A DNA stretch of 64,000 nt from Onstottus_B arcticum (GTDB taxonomy: Bacteria > Acidobacteriota > Blastocatellia > UBA7656), in contig JBBPIE010000034.1 in NCBI GenBank assembly GCA_038040485.1, positions 1 through 64,000 on the forward strand, given 5' to 3'. This document shows, in pieces, positions 16,256-25,092 of the stretch; the stretch's first letter is position 1; every line of letters starts with the position of its first letter. Below the pieces are notes generated by a model. It searched no databases and was not told the DNA's origin. It saw nothing but the letters and a program-made list of their open reading frames with translations. The translations under genes and the position numbers were made by a program.

Positions 16256-18943
16256 TCACTCCTCCAGCAGCTTCCCCTTGAACACCTTCTGCCCGCCCAG
16301 CGAAGTGTAAAAAGCATAGCCCGCCAGCGCCGTCACAAGGAACATCACAAAGAGCGAAGTGGCTGCATACCAGGCCGAGAGGTTCGTCGTGTATGGGAGG
16401 TTGTTCAGCGAGAAAAACACTAAGAAGCTGGTGGCCAGCGCCAACTGTCCGAATCTGATAAACGCCAGGACAACCAAGCTGACCAAAATCACCTGAAAGA
16501 CGGCAAAGACCGGGGGGGCAAACAGTAAGGACGGGAGCCCAATGATCAACACAACAACCGCCCCCGCCAGCCAGTCGCGGCGCAGCAGCGCGCGCAGCAG
16601 GGTGAGTAGAAAAGTAATTGCGAGCGCGCCGAAGACTGCCCCACTCGTGGACTGGAGGAGATATGCTACGCCAAAACGCATGCCGAGCAGATTGGAAAGC
16701 GCAACACCTCCCGATGGCTGCTGGAAAACAATCAGATAGGGCAGCTTTTCGAGCAGCGTAAAGCAAAGCCCAAAGAGGATGCCGATCAGTAAGTCCCGGC
16801 CAACCAACGGGTCGGTAAATTTCCCGGCCAGCACCCGGCTCCAGGTGATGAGGCTGGTCGGCCAGCGCCGCCTGACGTAAGGCTCAAGTGCGATGTAAAG
16901 CGCCCAGACCGTTGCGCTCCAATACAGCGCCGAGCTCACCCCTTCACTTAAAAGCCTTAGCTCGTCGCCGGTCGGGACATGTTTTGCCCTGAAGAGCCAG
17001 AACAGCATATGGACGACAAAGCTAAAAACTGCCAGTCTGAGAGCGCCCTGACGGTCGCCTTTCCCTTGGCGGTAATTGCGCCACGCCAGTAAAGCCGCTC
17101 CGAAAAGGATGCCGAAGCCCATAATGCCGATGAAAGCGGGCAGACTCTGCCCAGCCTGGTTGGGCTTGGTCCAGGGGCCGATGAGTCTGAAGAGGACGAT
17201 CCTGCCGCGGTAGCCGGCGGCTTCGACGCGCAGCGGGGAGTCGGGCATCTCTTCCACCGTTCCCGTCCAAGCGGCACGTGCATCAAAGACGGACTCAGGA
17301 TTCCAGAGGGCTTCGGCAGGCGTGAAGCGTGACGGATCGATGCCGGCCAGGGTGAAGAGCCGGTTCCAATCGGGGGCGGACGCTTCGCCGGCCTTTGGCT
17401 CTTCAACCTGTGGCAGCCTGGCGTAAAATTCCCGCAGCCGGCCGAGCGTGTCCAGCTTGACACCTTTCATCCCCGGCCTTGATGTCGGCGGATCAAAGTC
17501 GTCCGGAGTTTCGGGCTGCCCCCTGCCGGACGGAAGCTTTGGACGTTGAAGGTGGTTCGGACTCTCCCGATACCAGAAGTAGACCGCCCCGCCCCGCCCG
17601 TTCTCAATCTGTCGCCAGTTATCCGTCGCTTTGTCTTCGTCGACATACTGCAGATAGTCGACGTCGTAATCCAGCCCGTAAACCCTATCGAAAGGGCGCT
17701 CAGGGTAGCCCAGTTGCGCGATCGTCTCGCGACCTTTGTTGGCGAGGACTTCGGGCGAATTCTCGAACGGTATTTTCTCGATCAGATTCACCGGGCGGCC
17801 CAGGAAGGCCAGCGCGACGAGGCCGGCGACGATCGCCATCAGGCAAGCCACCGCGACCATCGGGCGAAAACCAGTCTTTTCTCCCGCTGCTGCAACCATC
17901 TCCGGTGATGGCGTCTCGCCCATAGCCAGCGCAGCTTGCAGCGGATCGCCGCCCGGCAACGCCAGCGCCACTTGAACGGCAGACGCAGGTCGCGCCTTCG
18001 GATCCTTGTCCAGACACCGGAGGATCACTCGCTCCGCAAGCGTGTCAATGTCTTTGACATGACTCGAGGGTGTCGCAGGCGAGGACTTGTCGTGAAGCTC
18101 GATCAGCTCATGAATGTTCTGGGTTTCATAAACTCGCTTGCCGGTGAACAGTTCATAGAGCACGAGCCCCAAAGAGTAGATGTCGCTGCTCTGAGTGACC
18201 TCTTTGCCTGTGAGTTGCTCGGGAGCCATGTACGCAGGAGTGCCCGCGAGGACATCTTCTTCGCGAAGCTCCTCGCTCACTACCGCCAATCCGAAGTCGG
18301 TGATCCGCGCCTTGCCGCGGCCGTCGATCATCACGTTGGCAGGCTTGAGATCGCGATGCAGAATACCCATCTCGTGCGCGGCTGCGAGTCCCCCGCAGAT
18401 CTGACGCGCGATCTCGACCGCCTTGACTCCAGGCAGGTGACCAATGCACCGCAGCAACGAAGCCAAGTCTTCGCCGTCGATGAACTCCATCGAGATGAAG
18501 TGCAATCCGTCGACTTCACCGATGTCATACACGCGACAAACATTCGGGTGAGCTACTTGCCGGGCGATGCGTACTTCGTTGTGAAAGCGAGCGAGCATTC
18601 CACCATCGAGCGCGATCTTCTCAGGCAGGAACTTGAGCGCAACGGTTTGATTGAGCTTGAGGTCTTCGGCCTTGAAGACTTCGCCCATGCCGCCGCGTCC
18701 GAGCAAGGAGACGATTCGATAACGCCCGGCGAGTATCGAGCCGGTGACAAATCGGCGTTCGCCCGTCGAGGACGACGCGGAAGTGGAATCCTTTGAGGGA
18801 ACCAAGGCCGCTTGCTGCTCGGCATTGTCTTCTGCTTGCGGCATTCGGGTTGGCGTAGCACTATCCGCCAGCGCCGCGCCACACGAAGGACACGAGAGCG
18901 CCTCGCGAGGCACGGGCTTTGAGCAAGATGGGCAAGTTGTCAA
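16256..18943 (-). CDS. Zinc-ribbon Ser/Thr protein kinase with polytopic membrane C-terminus
   Basis: 895 residues from a TTG start preceded by AAAGG. A zinc ribbon (CPSC near residue 4, CPSCG near 18) is followed by a PknB-type kinase at about 75-335: glycine loop GRGGMGEVFKAE, VALKF lysine, catalytic HRDLKPANV, DFGLA and APE. A first membrane helix is near 370 (MVAVACLMAIVAGLVALAFL), then a periplasmic region of about 230 residues, then a C-terminal block of eight or so hydrophobic helices (about 610-885). The kinase is therefore cytosolic on a membrane protein, presumably sensing outside the cytosol. No partner gene is adjacent. Kinases with zinc ribbons are common in Acidobacteriota. Confidence 0.88.
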   Translation of the reverse strand: MTTCPSCSKPVPREALSCPSCGAALADSATPTRMPQAEDNAEQQAALVPSKDSTSASSSTGERRFVTGSILAGRYRIVSLLGRGGMGEVFKAEDLKLNQTVALKFLPEKIALDGGMLARFHNEVRIARQVAHPNVCRVYDIGEVDGLHFISMEFIDGEDLASLLRCIGHLPGVKAVEIARQICGGLAAAHEMGILHRDLKPANVMIDGRGKARITDFGLAVVSEELREEDVLAGTPAYMAPEQLTGKEVTQSSDIYSLGLVLYELFTGKRVYETQNIHELIELHDKSSPATPSSHVKDIDTLAERVILRCLDKDPKARPASAVQVALALPGGDPLQAALAMGETPSPEMVAAAGEKTGFRPMVAVACLMAIVAGLVALAFLGRPVNLIEKIPFENSPEVLANKGRETIAQLGYPERPFDRVYGLDYDVDYLQYVDEDKATDNWRQIENGRGGAVYFWYRESPNHLQRPKLPSGRGQPETPDDFDPPTSRPGMKGVKLDTLGRLREFYARLPQVEEPKAGEASAPDWNRLFTLAGIDPSRFTPAEALWNPESVFDARAAWTGTVEEMPDSPLRVEAAGYRGRIVLFRLIGPWTKPNQAGQSLPAFIGIMGFGILFGAALLAWRNYRQGKGDRQGALRLAVFSFVVHMLFWLFRAKHVPTGDELRLLSEGVSSALYWSATVWALYIALEPYVRRRWPTSLITWSRVLAGKFTDPLVGRDLLIGILFGLCFTLLEKLPYLIVFQQPSGGVALSNLLGMRFGVAYLLQSTSGAVFGALAITFLLTLLRALLRRDWLAGAVVVLIIGLPSLLFAPPVFAVFQVILVSLVVLAFIRFGQLALATSFLVFFSLNNLPYTTNLSAWYAATSLFVMFLVTALAGYAFYTSLGGQKVFKGKLLEE

Positions 18944-19001
18944 TAGGTGCCTTTCGCGCTCGAGAACGACGCGTCAATTCGCTTCAGCTTCGTTGACCGC
19001 T

Positions 19002-19220
19002 TTACTCGTCCTGCTCGCTCCCTTCTTGCTGCGCGAAGTCCTTCAACCGTTCCGCGGCCAAATGCTCCAAGCGTAACGCTTGCGTCAGCAGGGTCTGCCG
19101 CAAGCCCCGAGAAACCTTTCGCTCACTGATCACCCGGGCCAGATTGGCAATGGTGTTAGCTCGCCGAGCGATCCGAATATCTGGATGCTTGCGGTGGGGA
19201 TATTGCCTCAGACACCACTC
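19002..19220 (-). other. Possible hypothetical ORF without a standard start
   Basis: A minus-strand frame of about 70 codons reads RIARRANTIANLARVISERK and SRGLRQTLLTQALRLEHLAA before TAA at 19002-19004. The amphipathic helical composition looks protein-like, but there is no ATG, GTG or TTG near its beginning; it overlaps the end of the 19208 gene in another frame. It may be a frameshifted extension of that gene or a remnant. The gap 18944-19207 holds nothing else I can identify. Confidence 0.3.
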
Positions 19221-19486
19221 CCATACTGAACCAACCTACGATACCAGTCAGGCTTTTCTCGCAGGGTCACGCCTGCCCTGTCCATCTCTGAGAGGGCTCT
19301 CTGGATGTCTTCCGCTAGCTGGTCCGTGGGGACCAACTTGCCTTTCCTGCCTCCTGGACTGAAAGCCACCAACTGAAACTCACAGTCCTGTGGCCAGTCC
19401 GTTACCCGAAGCACACTGCCGTCATTCGTTTCAACAACGGTGGCTCCAGTCCGGTCGGTTTCAATGGGAATCGCAAGCTTCAACAT
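19208..19486 (-). CDS. Small conserved-looking protein of unknown function
   Basis: 92 residues, ATG start. Sequence features: an N-terminal beta region (MLKLAIPIETDRTGATVVET) and a C-terminal amphipathic helix (TDQLAEDIQRALSEMDRAG) ending in WYRRLVQYGSGV. I do not recognise the family. It lies 36 bases after the end of the Mrr-type restriction gene on the same strand, so the two may be co-transcribed, and a role linked to that enzyme is possible but unsupported. A helical frame continues past its stop in another reading frame. Confidence 0.5.
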   Translation of the reverse strand: MLKLAIPIETDRTGATVVETNDGSVLRVTDWPQDCEFQLVAFSPGGRKGKLVPTDQLAEDIQRALSEMDRAGVTLREKPDWYRRLVQYGSGV

Positions 19487-19522
19487 GACTGCGCCTCTGG
19501 TCTTTCTTCTAGCGTAACGTTC

Positions 19523-20515
19523 TTATAGCGTAACGTTCAATTGCAGCACAATGGAGGATAGTCGTGTTCCATCGATCAAGCTGATGCTAGCTTTGTTCGG
19601 ATGTTTCGCCTCCGTTATAGCCGCCCGAGTAAAGGAGCTTGTTGTTACAAAAACGCCCTTCGCTGTCGTGTTCAATGCGCCTCTAAAGCTATTGATGTCT
19701 GGGCTGCCCACCGCATGGCGCCACCGTTTTACTTGTGCTTGAACGTGAGTTCCAGCGAAAAAGTAATTGGCTTCTTCGACGTAAGCGTTTATATCGATTC
19801 CACCATCGCCGCTAGCCCTGGTCACCGAGACTCCTACAAATCCACTCCGTTCCATAACTCGCTTGATGAAGTGTTCAAAATCCAACGGAGCGATCTGCAG
19901 CAGTCTAACCCGCACGTTTTCGATTTCAGCGATCGGCAACGTGGGCTCGGGCGAGTGGCTTTCAAGAGAAACAGCAACCTCTCGATCAAGACTCGCAAGG
20001 GGGTTGTTTCTACGGGACTGCGCAAGCAGCGAGGCTGTTATGGTCTTTGCCTCGGCAATAGGAACGACCTCGGGAACACCATGAATACCGAATTCAAACA
20101 ACCAAACCTTGCGGATATTTCCTTTCCTGTCTGTTTGGTTTTCTTGATAGTGGCGAAGGAGTTCCAGGAGACCGAGAAATCGGTACGTCTGCCTGCCTAG
20201 ATTCACGAAACCGAAGAGGGGCGTCGGAATAGCGTACTGCTCGACTAGGCGTTTGTTCCTGCCCTTTAGTTCTTGATCCCCTTCACGACCTTGCGCAGTG
20301 TAAATCAAGACGTCGCCTTCAATGCGGTCGTGATATGGGTTCTCGGTCTTTAGCCTTCCCGAGTTCTCTGCTGCAGTGAGTACAACGACGTGTCGAACAT
20401 TGCGGCCAGCATCCAAAGCTGGTCGAATACCTCCAAGATTTTCGACATCTAGGGCGAACCGGATCTGGTCATTCGTGTAAATCTCGCCAACCGTAAAGCT
20501 TGAGACTTTGGTCAT
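19523..20515 (-). CDS. Probable type IV (Mrr-type) restriction endonuclease with SRA-like reader domain
   Basis: 330 residues. The C-terminal half (about 205-325) is an Mrr-type PD-(D/E)xK nuclease: FEHFIKRVMERSGF with the Glu, GDGGIDI with the Asp, and QAQVKRW with the Q-x-K motif, followed by GVFVTTSSFTRAA. The N-terminal half (about 8-160) has GEIYTNDQIR, GGIRPAL, NPYHDRIEGDVLIYTAQG, GDQELKGRN and YRFLGLLEL, a pattern resembling SRA/PUA-like modified-DNA readers found on McrA- and Mrr-type enzymes. By inference it binds modified bases or linkages and cuts such DNA, a defence role against phages with modified genomes. A small unknown gene follows 36 bases downstream. The reader assignment is less certain than the nuclease. 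Confidence 0.75.
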   Translation of the reverse strand: MTKVSSFTVGEIYTNDQIRFALDVENLGGIRPALDAGRNVRHVVVLTAAENSGRLKTENPYHDRIEGDVLIYTAQGREGDQELKGRNKRLVEQYAIPTPLFGFVNLGRQTYRFLGLLELLRHYQENQTDRKGNIRKVWLFEFGIHGVPEVVPIAEAKTITASLLAQSRRNNPLASLDREVAVSLESHSPEPTLPIAEIENVRVRLLQIAPLDFEHFIKRVMERSGFVGVSVTRASGDGGIDINAYVEEANYFFAGTHVQAQVKRWRHAVGSPDINSFRGALNTTAKGVFVTTSSFTRAAITEAKHPNKASISLIDGTRLSSIVLQLNVTL

Positions 20516-20707
20516 TTGTTTCTCCGACCGTCTCCGGATTTCTCTTTGACAGGCGAATGGCAGCCATAGTCTGCGAGCGCTTCTTCTTCGAGAACATGCT
20601 AGCCACTTATCGAGAATCCATCCATATCGAAGAATCGGATTCTATCATCCGTCTTCCGCGTTCGCACAATCGCCCGCAGGCGGCCAGCAGATCTTCCAGC
20701 CAGCGAC

Positions 20708-21136
20708 TCAACGACCACCCTCGACGGCGATGATGAAATCCATTTTGATGGCGTCCGCCCGCAATTTCTTAGCCGACTGATACCCATCTGAATTCCAGAA
20801 GTTCAGGACATCCTTCATCGACGTGAATTTCTCAAGCGTCACAAACCCCTCATACGGCCACTGTCCCTCCAACACCTGGACGGTCGCTTTGGTCGGCTGG
20901 GTTGCGAGTAGTTGATACCCCGCCGCCATCGCGAGCGGACCGGCAGCCTGGCGATAGGCAGCCAATGCCTCAGGCGGTTTGAGCCTGGTTCCGACCGCCA
21001 TCAAGTAAGCTGGCGGGTCGGCTGGCGCCGATGCATGGGCGGCGGTTGACACTGCGCCGCTGCTATTGCCGCTGGAAGTCAGAGCGCCCAGCGCAAACGC
21101 ACAGACCAGCGACAGCAAGTAGAAAGGGGGGTTCAT
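20708..21136 (-). CDS. DUF1330 family protein with signal peptide
   Basis: 142 residues. The first 35 are hydrophobic and Ala/Ser-rich (LLSLVCAFALGALTSSG), a likely signal peptide. The rest (about 45-140) is the ferredoxin-like DUF1330 fold: PAYLMAVGTRLKPPEALAAY, then LEGQWPYEGFVTLEKF and ALNFW-like DVLNFWNSDGYQSAKKL. DUF1330 proteins have no firmly known function. It is the last of a minus-strand group with cupin, VOC and SBP56-like genes, though gaps of 70 bases or so leave the operon open. Confidence 0.8.
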   Translation of the reverse strand: MNPPFYLLSLVCAFALGALTSSGNSSGAVSTAAHASAPADPPAYLMAVGTRLKPPEALAAYRQAAGPLAMAAGYQLLATQPTKATVQVLEGQWPYEGFVTLEKFTSMKDVLNFWNSDGYQSAKKLRADAIKMDFIIAVEGGR

Positions 21137-21210
21137 CTTGAACTCCTTTTTTGTTGTTCACGATCGCAGTTCAATCGCTCAGGCAATCCAATGCAGGCAG
21201 AGCGAAGCGC

Positions 21211-21690
21211 CTATGCCCCGACCACGTTCGGACGCCCATGCCCGTTCGTTTCACAAAGACCCATGTAGATCTCCAGCACAGCCCCGGCGTCCAGCACACT
21301 CTCGACCTTGCCCTCCTCGTCCAGGTTGAGGTTCGCCCCGCGGATGGCGAACCATACATCGGTCACCTCTGAATTCGTAGCCGGCACGTGCAGCGTATGG
21401 ATCGAGCCGGCTGGTTCGTACAGATATGAACCTGCCGTGTTGACTTCCGGGTATTCGAAGTACTTCCACGAACCCTTGAGCGTGAACGCGAAAACCTCGC
21501 CGGTGTGCTTGTGGCGTTGGATCGTGACGCCCGGCTGGAAACGCGTTCGGATCACCCAGAGCCCCGCCTCCACGTCGACCTGCAATAGTTGAAAAACCAC
21601 GCCCTCTTGATACACGACGAAGGGCAGGTCTTTCTCAGCACGATGCATTGCCGCGGGAATCGCCGGAATCGGCGCAAATTCGGTAGCCAT
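21211..21690 (-). CDS. Cupin, 2,4'-dihydroxyacetophenone dioxygenase-like
   Basis: 159 residues; the start at 21690 has AAGGAGG 9 bases upstream, which rules out the longer frame from 21753. A single cupin barrel contains FQPGVTIQRHKHTGEVFAFT (His-His-Glu metal ligands near residues 60-66) and PAGSIHTLHVP (second-motif His near 95). The sequence around these motifs resembles 2,4'-dihydroxyacetophenone dioxygenase and related ChrR-type cupins that cleave C-C bonds with Fe(II). Substrate is inferred only by similarity. Neighbouring VOC and SBP56-like genes are consistent with aromatic or sulfur compound turnover. Confidence 0.72.
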   Translation of the reverse strand: MATEFAPIPAIPAAMHRAEKDLPFVVYQEGVVFQLLQVDVEAGLWVIRTRFQPGVTIQRHKHTGEVFAFTLKGSWKYFEYPEVNTAGSYLYEPAGSIHTLHVPATNSEVTDVWFAIRGANLNLDEEGKVESVLDAGAVLEIYMGLCETNGHGRPNVVGA

Positions 21691-21762
21691 ATTGATATTC
21701 CTCCTTAATGTTGCGATCACTGAATAGCGGTCTGAAGACGACGGCCAATTCACCTGAGTATC

Positions 21763-22332
21763 TCAAGACATGCCATGCGCATCGGGGATTGGAGAATTCG
21801 GCCCTTCAGGCATCGCCAGAAGTTGTTGCTCCGGAACACCGCTGCGGTATTGCGCGAGCAAAGCTTCGGGATCTATCTCTACGCCAGCCGGATTTGCGGC
21901 GAATGCGTCAGTTTGCATGTAAGCATTGGCCTCTTCGACAGAGCAGGTATCCACTTGAAACTCCATTCGATTGCCGTCCGGGTCTTGGTAGTAAAACGAG
22001 AGCGTCATGCCGTGGTGAATGCGCCAGTACGGTGTGACGCCCATCTGTTTCAGGCGCGCGTAGGTGCCAAGCAGATCCCCCAGATTTGCGTAGGTGTACG
22101 CCACGTGATTTACGCCTGCGTTGTCGCGCGCTTTGACCTCCACACTGTCAGGACTGAGCGCGGACAGGTTTGCGAAAGCGAAACGATGGTGCTCGTCATC
22201 GTAGGTAAGGAAGGCGAACACCGGATTCTGATAGACCACGTTCGCCTCGAAGACTTTTTGATACCAGTCAATCATTTCCTCAAAGCGTCGTGTGCTATAG
22301 ACGACGTGCGCGAATTTCGAAGGTTTTGCCAT
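21763..22332 (-). CDS. VOC superfamily (extradiol dioxygenase-like) protein
   Basis: 189 residues. A start at 22332 (MAKPSKFAHVVYSTRR) is supported by GGAG 9 bases upstream; the frame continues to 22470 without homologous content. Two beta-alpha-beta-beta-beta halves of the vicinal oxygen chelate fold are visible: HVVYSTRRFEEMIDWYQKVF with the first His, GVNHVAYTYANLGDLL with a second His, and SFYYQDPDGNRMEFQVD with the Glu. This is the metal triad of class I extradiol ring-cleaving dioxygenases or glyoxalase relatives. It sits between the cupin and the SBP56-like gene on one strand. Confidence 0.75.
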   Translation of the reverse strand: MAKPSKFAHVVYSTRRFEEMIDWYQKVFEANVVYQNPVFAFLTYDDEHHRFAFANLSALSPDSVEVKARDNAGVNHVAYTYANLGDLLGTYARLKQMGVTPYWRIHHGMTLSFYYQDPDGNRMEFQVDTCSVEEANAYMQTDAFAANPAGVEIDPEALLAQYRSGVPEQQLLAMPEGPNSPIPDAHGMS

Positions 22333-22366
22333 ATTGTTCCACTCCATCCTTTCGTGCCGGACTCGG

Positions 22367-23707
22367 TTATTGGTTTCTTGCGTTGTTATTCGGCGCGGGG
22401 CCAAAGAGCGCGCCGTGAACAACGGCCTTTCCGGTTGCCCCATGAGGCCATCTCGGACGGTTGAAATCAATCCCAGGATGGTCTGCGCCTCTTACTTTGA
22501 AGTTTTCATCGAGCGTCAGCTTACCGGTTTCGCTGTCAATATTCACTATCAACACCCAGGATTTATCACTGCCTGTAACAACCAGTCGACTGGCGCCTCT
22601 ATCCGCGGCTACCCAATGTGTCTTGCTGAACCGCGTGTCGAAAACCAGCCGTGAGACTTCCACAGGCTTTGCCGGGTTACTCACATCAAGCGCAATCAAA
22701 CCTGGCAGGGACGGATCAGTTTGAATCCAGAACTTCCCTATCACGACAGGCACGGCACATTCGAATCCCGGCTTATCCGCCCCTGGGAATGAGTACACAA
22801 ACTCCACCTTCGGGTCCGAACCTTCAAGTCCGAGCACACGATAGAGCCCACAATTGAATGTATTAACGTAAACGGCGCCGTCAGGCAGAACACGCGGCTC
22901 GGCTGGGTTAAGATGGGATTTGCCCTGGGGCGGCGCCGGAAGCGGAATGGTCGCCAGGAGCCGCAGATTGCGCAACGACCAGATTTGTATGTGATTGGTG
23001 TCAGTTAAGGTATGCGCATGCTGCGTGGAGTGCTGTGACTTTGGTGAAGCCCACTTTGGCAGTCCCATCTCCGTGCTTGTCGTCACAACGCGATCAATCA
23101 GTGGAAGCACGGTCAGGCTATAGGGCCAAAGCAGGTTTTTGTCCAGTCCGGGAACGTCTGCGCTGCTCGCTCTCACAAACCTTCCACGAGCATCAAGTTC
23201 AACCAGGCCACCAGGCGGGACAAAGCCTCTTCTCTTCACTTGAAACGTAGCGAGGACATTGCCGTTGGGGAGCCTCGCAAAGCTGTGCGGAAATCCATAA
23301 TCTGCCGCTTGGGTAAACTGCCCGGCCAACTTGGGCCTTCTGGGATTACGAAGATCAATTATGAAAGTGCGCCCGGCGGCCCAACCGTTGGCGAACAGGG
23401 TGGACCCGGCAGGAAACTCATATTCGGTATGATGTGGAGTAGTTCCGCGCGCGCCGACCGGCAGTGTAGCGACTACTTGTCCGTAAGTTGGCTCCGCGGG
23501 GCGGGCGTCTATGACGGCTAAAAAGTCAGGGTCTTTCTGGTCTTCATCTCCTGCCCATACAAAGAGGTACGGGCTCGGAGACGGCATCTTGCCCGCAGGC
23601 GGTTTTCCCTTTGCCGTCGCCGCCTCGCTGGTTCTTTGAGGCGTTGAACCAAATAGGGCGGCGATGATCATAAGAACGGTAAAACAGGTTGGTTTCAATT
23701 GTTTCAT
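22367..23707 (-). CDS. Selenium-binding protein (SBP56)-like exported propeller
   Basis: 446 residues with a signal peptide (CFTVLMIIAALFGSTPQ). Sequence blocks match the SELENBP/SBP56 family: DFLAVIDARPAEPTYGQVVA, then TTPHHTEYEF, DYGFPHSFARLPNGNVLATF, LWPYSLTVLP, and GFECAVPVVIG. Family members are seven-bladed propellers; the human and bacterial enzymes oxidise methanethiol to formaldehyde, hydrogen peroxide and sulfide with copper. Conserved His residues in PHHTEYEF and PHSF are present here. This one may act in the periplasm. The start at 23707 is chosen for the signal peptide; a TTG at 23734 is the alternative. Confidence 0.72.
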   Translation of the reverse strand: MKQLKPTCFTVLMIIAALFGSTPQRTSEAATAKGKPPAGKMPSPSPYLFVWAGDEDQKDPDFLAVIDARPAEPTYGQVVATLPVGARGTTPHHTEYEFPAGSTLFANGWAAGRTFIIDLRNPRRPKLAGQFTQAADYGFPHSFARLPNGNVLATFQVKRRGFVPPGGLVELDARGRFVRASSADVPGLDKNLLWPYSLTVLPLIDRVVTTSTEMGLPKWASPKSQHSTQHAHTLTDTNHIQIWSLRNLRLLATIPLPAPPQGKSHLNPAEPRVLPDGAVYVNTFNCGLYRVLGLEGSDPKVEFVYSFPGADKPGFECAVPVVIGKFWIQTDPSLPGLIALDVSNPAKPVEVSRLVFDTRFSKTHWVAADRGASRLVVTGSDKSWVLIVNIDSETGKLTLDENFKVRGADHPGIDFNRPRWPHGATGKAVVHGALFGPAPNNNARNQ

Positions 23708-23877
23708 CTCCGATTCAGTCAGGTCTATCAGCAACTAAGCAATACCGTAATGCGAGAGCTCATTCGCTGATAGTTCCTTCTCCATTCTGTTCAAAATTCA
23801 TTCCGGTCATATTCAAACGTTTCAAGATAATCCTTAAAGCGCGACTTGCTCTCCTAGTCGCAAGCTAGCAGCTTACG

Positions 23878-24063
23878 CTACTCCGGCAGCCCGATGCGCC
23901 GCATCAAATCCGAAAATCGCGGATCGGAGCGGAGGCTAAGTTGATCACGACGGTGAGCGGCGCCGCGGATGTTCGGCCAGATACACACCTCGCCCATCCC
24001 GCCCGCGCCGAGTGGGGAGAGAATTTCATAAGGCCCGAGTTGAGTGTCTTTGGCCAGTGTCAT
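23878..24063 (-). pseudogene. Ser/Thr kinase gene with nearly all of its middle deleted
   Basis: 61 codons: the first 27 are a kinase start (LGPYEILSPLGAGGMGEV, as in the intact kinase at 25259), and the last 28 are the C-terminal end of a kinase-TPR protein (LRSDPRFSDLMRRIGLPE, compare LRADPRFTDILRKVGLTP at the end of the 58824 kinase). The catalytic core and repeats are gone. Its ATG overlaps the stop of the DUF1016 gene (ATGA). Confidence 0.75.
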
Positions 24064-25079
24064 TCAATCCCCTCCAGCAATCTAGCGATCTGCTCCGGTG
24101 AAGGAAGCTGACCCTTCAATTCAGCGGGCAGTTCCGTGACGATGCGATAAGTACCAACGCCGATTGGTTTGTTCGATTCACGGAGGGCGTATTCGACAAT
24201 GGTCTTGTCTTTCGATTTGCAGAGAATGATGCCGATGGACGGACTCTCATCCGGCAGTCGCACCTGATCGTCCAGCACCGCCAGATAGAACTGCATCTTG
24301 CCGACAAACTCAGGCAGGAACTCTCCGACCTTCAATTCAACTGCTACCAGCGCACGCAGTCCGCGGTGAAAGAGCAGCAGGTCAATGAAGTACTCTTTGT
24401 CATTGACGGTCAGATGATACTGACTGCCGAGGAAGGTGAACGTCCCGCCCATCTCGCGCAGGAATGCTTCGACTCTCGCAAGCAGCGCCTGTTCCAGTTG
24501 CCGTTCATTGTACTCATCACCAAGTTCGAGGAAATCGAAGGTGTATTCATCCTTAACCGCGAGCTTCGCCTGCGCGCGAATGTCTTCCGATACGGTTTGG
24601 TCGAAGTTGGTTTGGCTGAGCAGAGTCTTTTCGTAGGTTTGATTGTCAATCTGATGAATCAGGAGGTTCTTTGTCCAGCCCAACTTGCGTGTCATTCGAA
24701 TGTAGAATTCGCGCTGAAGGTCATCCTTGCAATTCATCAGGATGATGACGTTATGCGTCCAGCCAATTTCTCTCACCAATGGTGAGAGTTTTTCGCTACC
24801 GGCATAAGTTTCGTAAAACTGCCTCATCCGCCACAGGTTCTGCGCCGAAAACCCGCTGATACCGGGGAATTCGCTCCGCAAATCAGCCGCCAATCTTTGG
24901 ACCACTGACTTGCCCCATGTCTCTTCCTGCTGTCTGGTGACGATCATCTGCCCGATGTCCCAGTACAGCGTGATCAGTTCTTTATTGACCGCGCGCAGCG
25001 CAGCGTATTGCGCAGTGCGAATGCGCTCTTTGATTTCAGCCAGCAGCTTGATGTAAGCATTCGGGATCAGGTCGGTCAT
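24060..25079 (-). CDS. DUF1016 family (YhcG-like) PD-(D/E)xK nuclease
   Basis: 339 residues, full length for the family. The N-terminal DUF1016_N domain (about 8-150) has LYWDIGQMIVTRQQEETWGK and GFSAQNLWRMRQFYETY. The C-terminal domain (about 190-330) is a PD-(D/E)xK nuclease: YFIDLLLFHRGLRALVAVEL followed by KVGEF, with the D...E-x-K catalytic set (FIDLLLF, ALVAVELKVG). Family members are linked to Holliday-junction-like resolvases and defence loci. The gene lies between two kinase remnants and its stop overlaps the start of one of them. Between the two domains, GSEKLSPLVREIGWTHN is encoded over a DNA palindrome (24770-24788). Confidence 0.88.
   Translation of the reverse strand: MTDLIPNAYIKLLAEIKERIRTAQYAALRAVNKELITLYWDIGQMIVTRQQEETWGKSVVQRLAADLRSEFPGISGFSAQNLWRMRQFYETYAGSEKLSPLVREIGWTHNVIILMNCKDDLQREFYIRMTRKLGWTKNLLIHQIDNQTYEKTLLSQTNFDQTVSEDIRAQAKLAVKDEYTFDFLELGDEYNERQLEQALLARVEAFLREMGGTFTFLGSQYHLTVNDKEYFIDLLLFHRGLRALVAVELKVGEFLPEFVGKMQFYLAVLDDQVRLPDESPSIGIILCKSKDKTIVEYALRESNKPIGVGTYRIVTELPAELKGQLPSPEQIARLLEGIE
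24770..24788. repeat. Palindrome with 3-base loop inside the DUF1016 gene
   Basis: CTCTCACC, loop AAT, GGTGAGAG, perfect over 8 bases with weaker extension to 11. It encodes LSPL-V in the linker after the DUF1016_N domain, the same place where the truncated DUF1016 gene at 55525 has four expanded palindromes. Confidence 0.7.
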
Positions 25080-25092
25080 TCGCTTACCTCTG

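Noticed and set aside
17936..18796. 286-codon plus-strand ORF
   Set aside because: Antisense to the zinc-ribbon kinase domain.
19002..19220. Programmed frameshift linking the 19208 gene to the downstream frame
   Set aside because: No slippery heptamer is visible at the overlap, so I only record the frame as a possible remnant.
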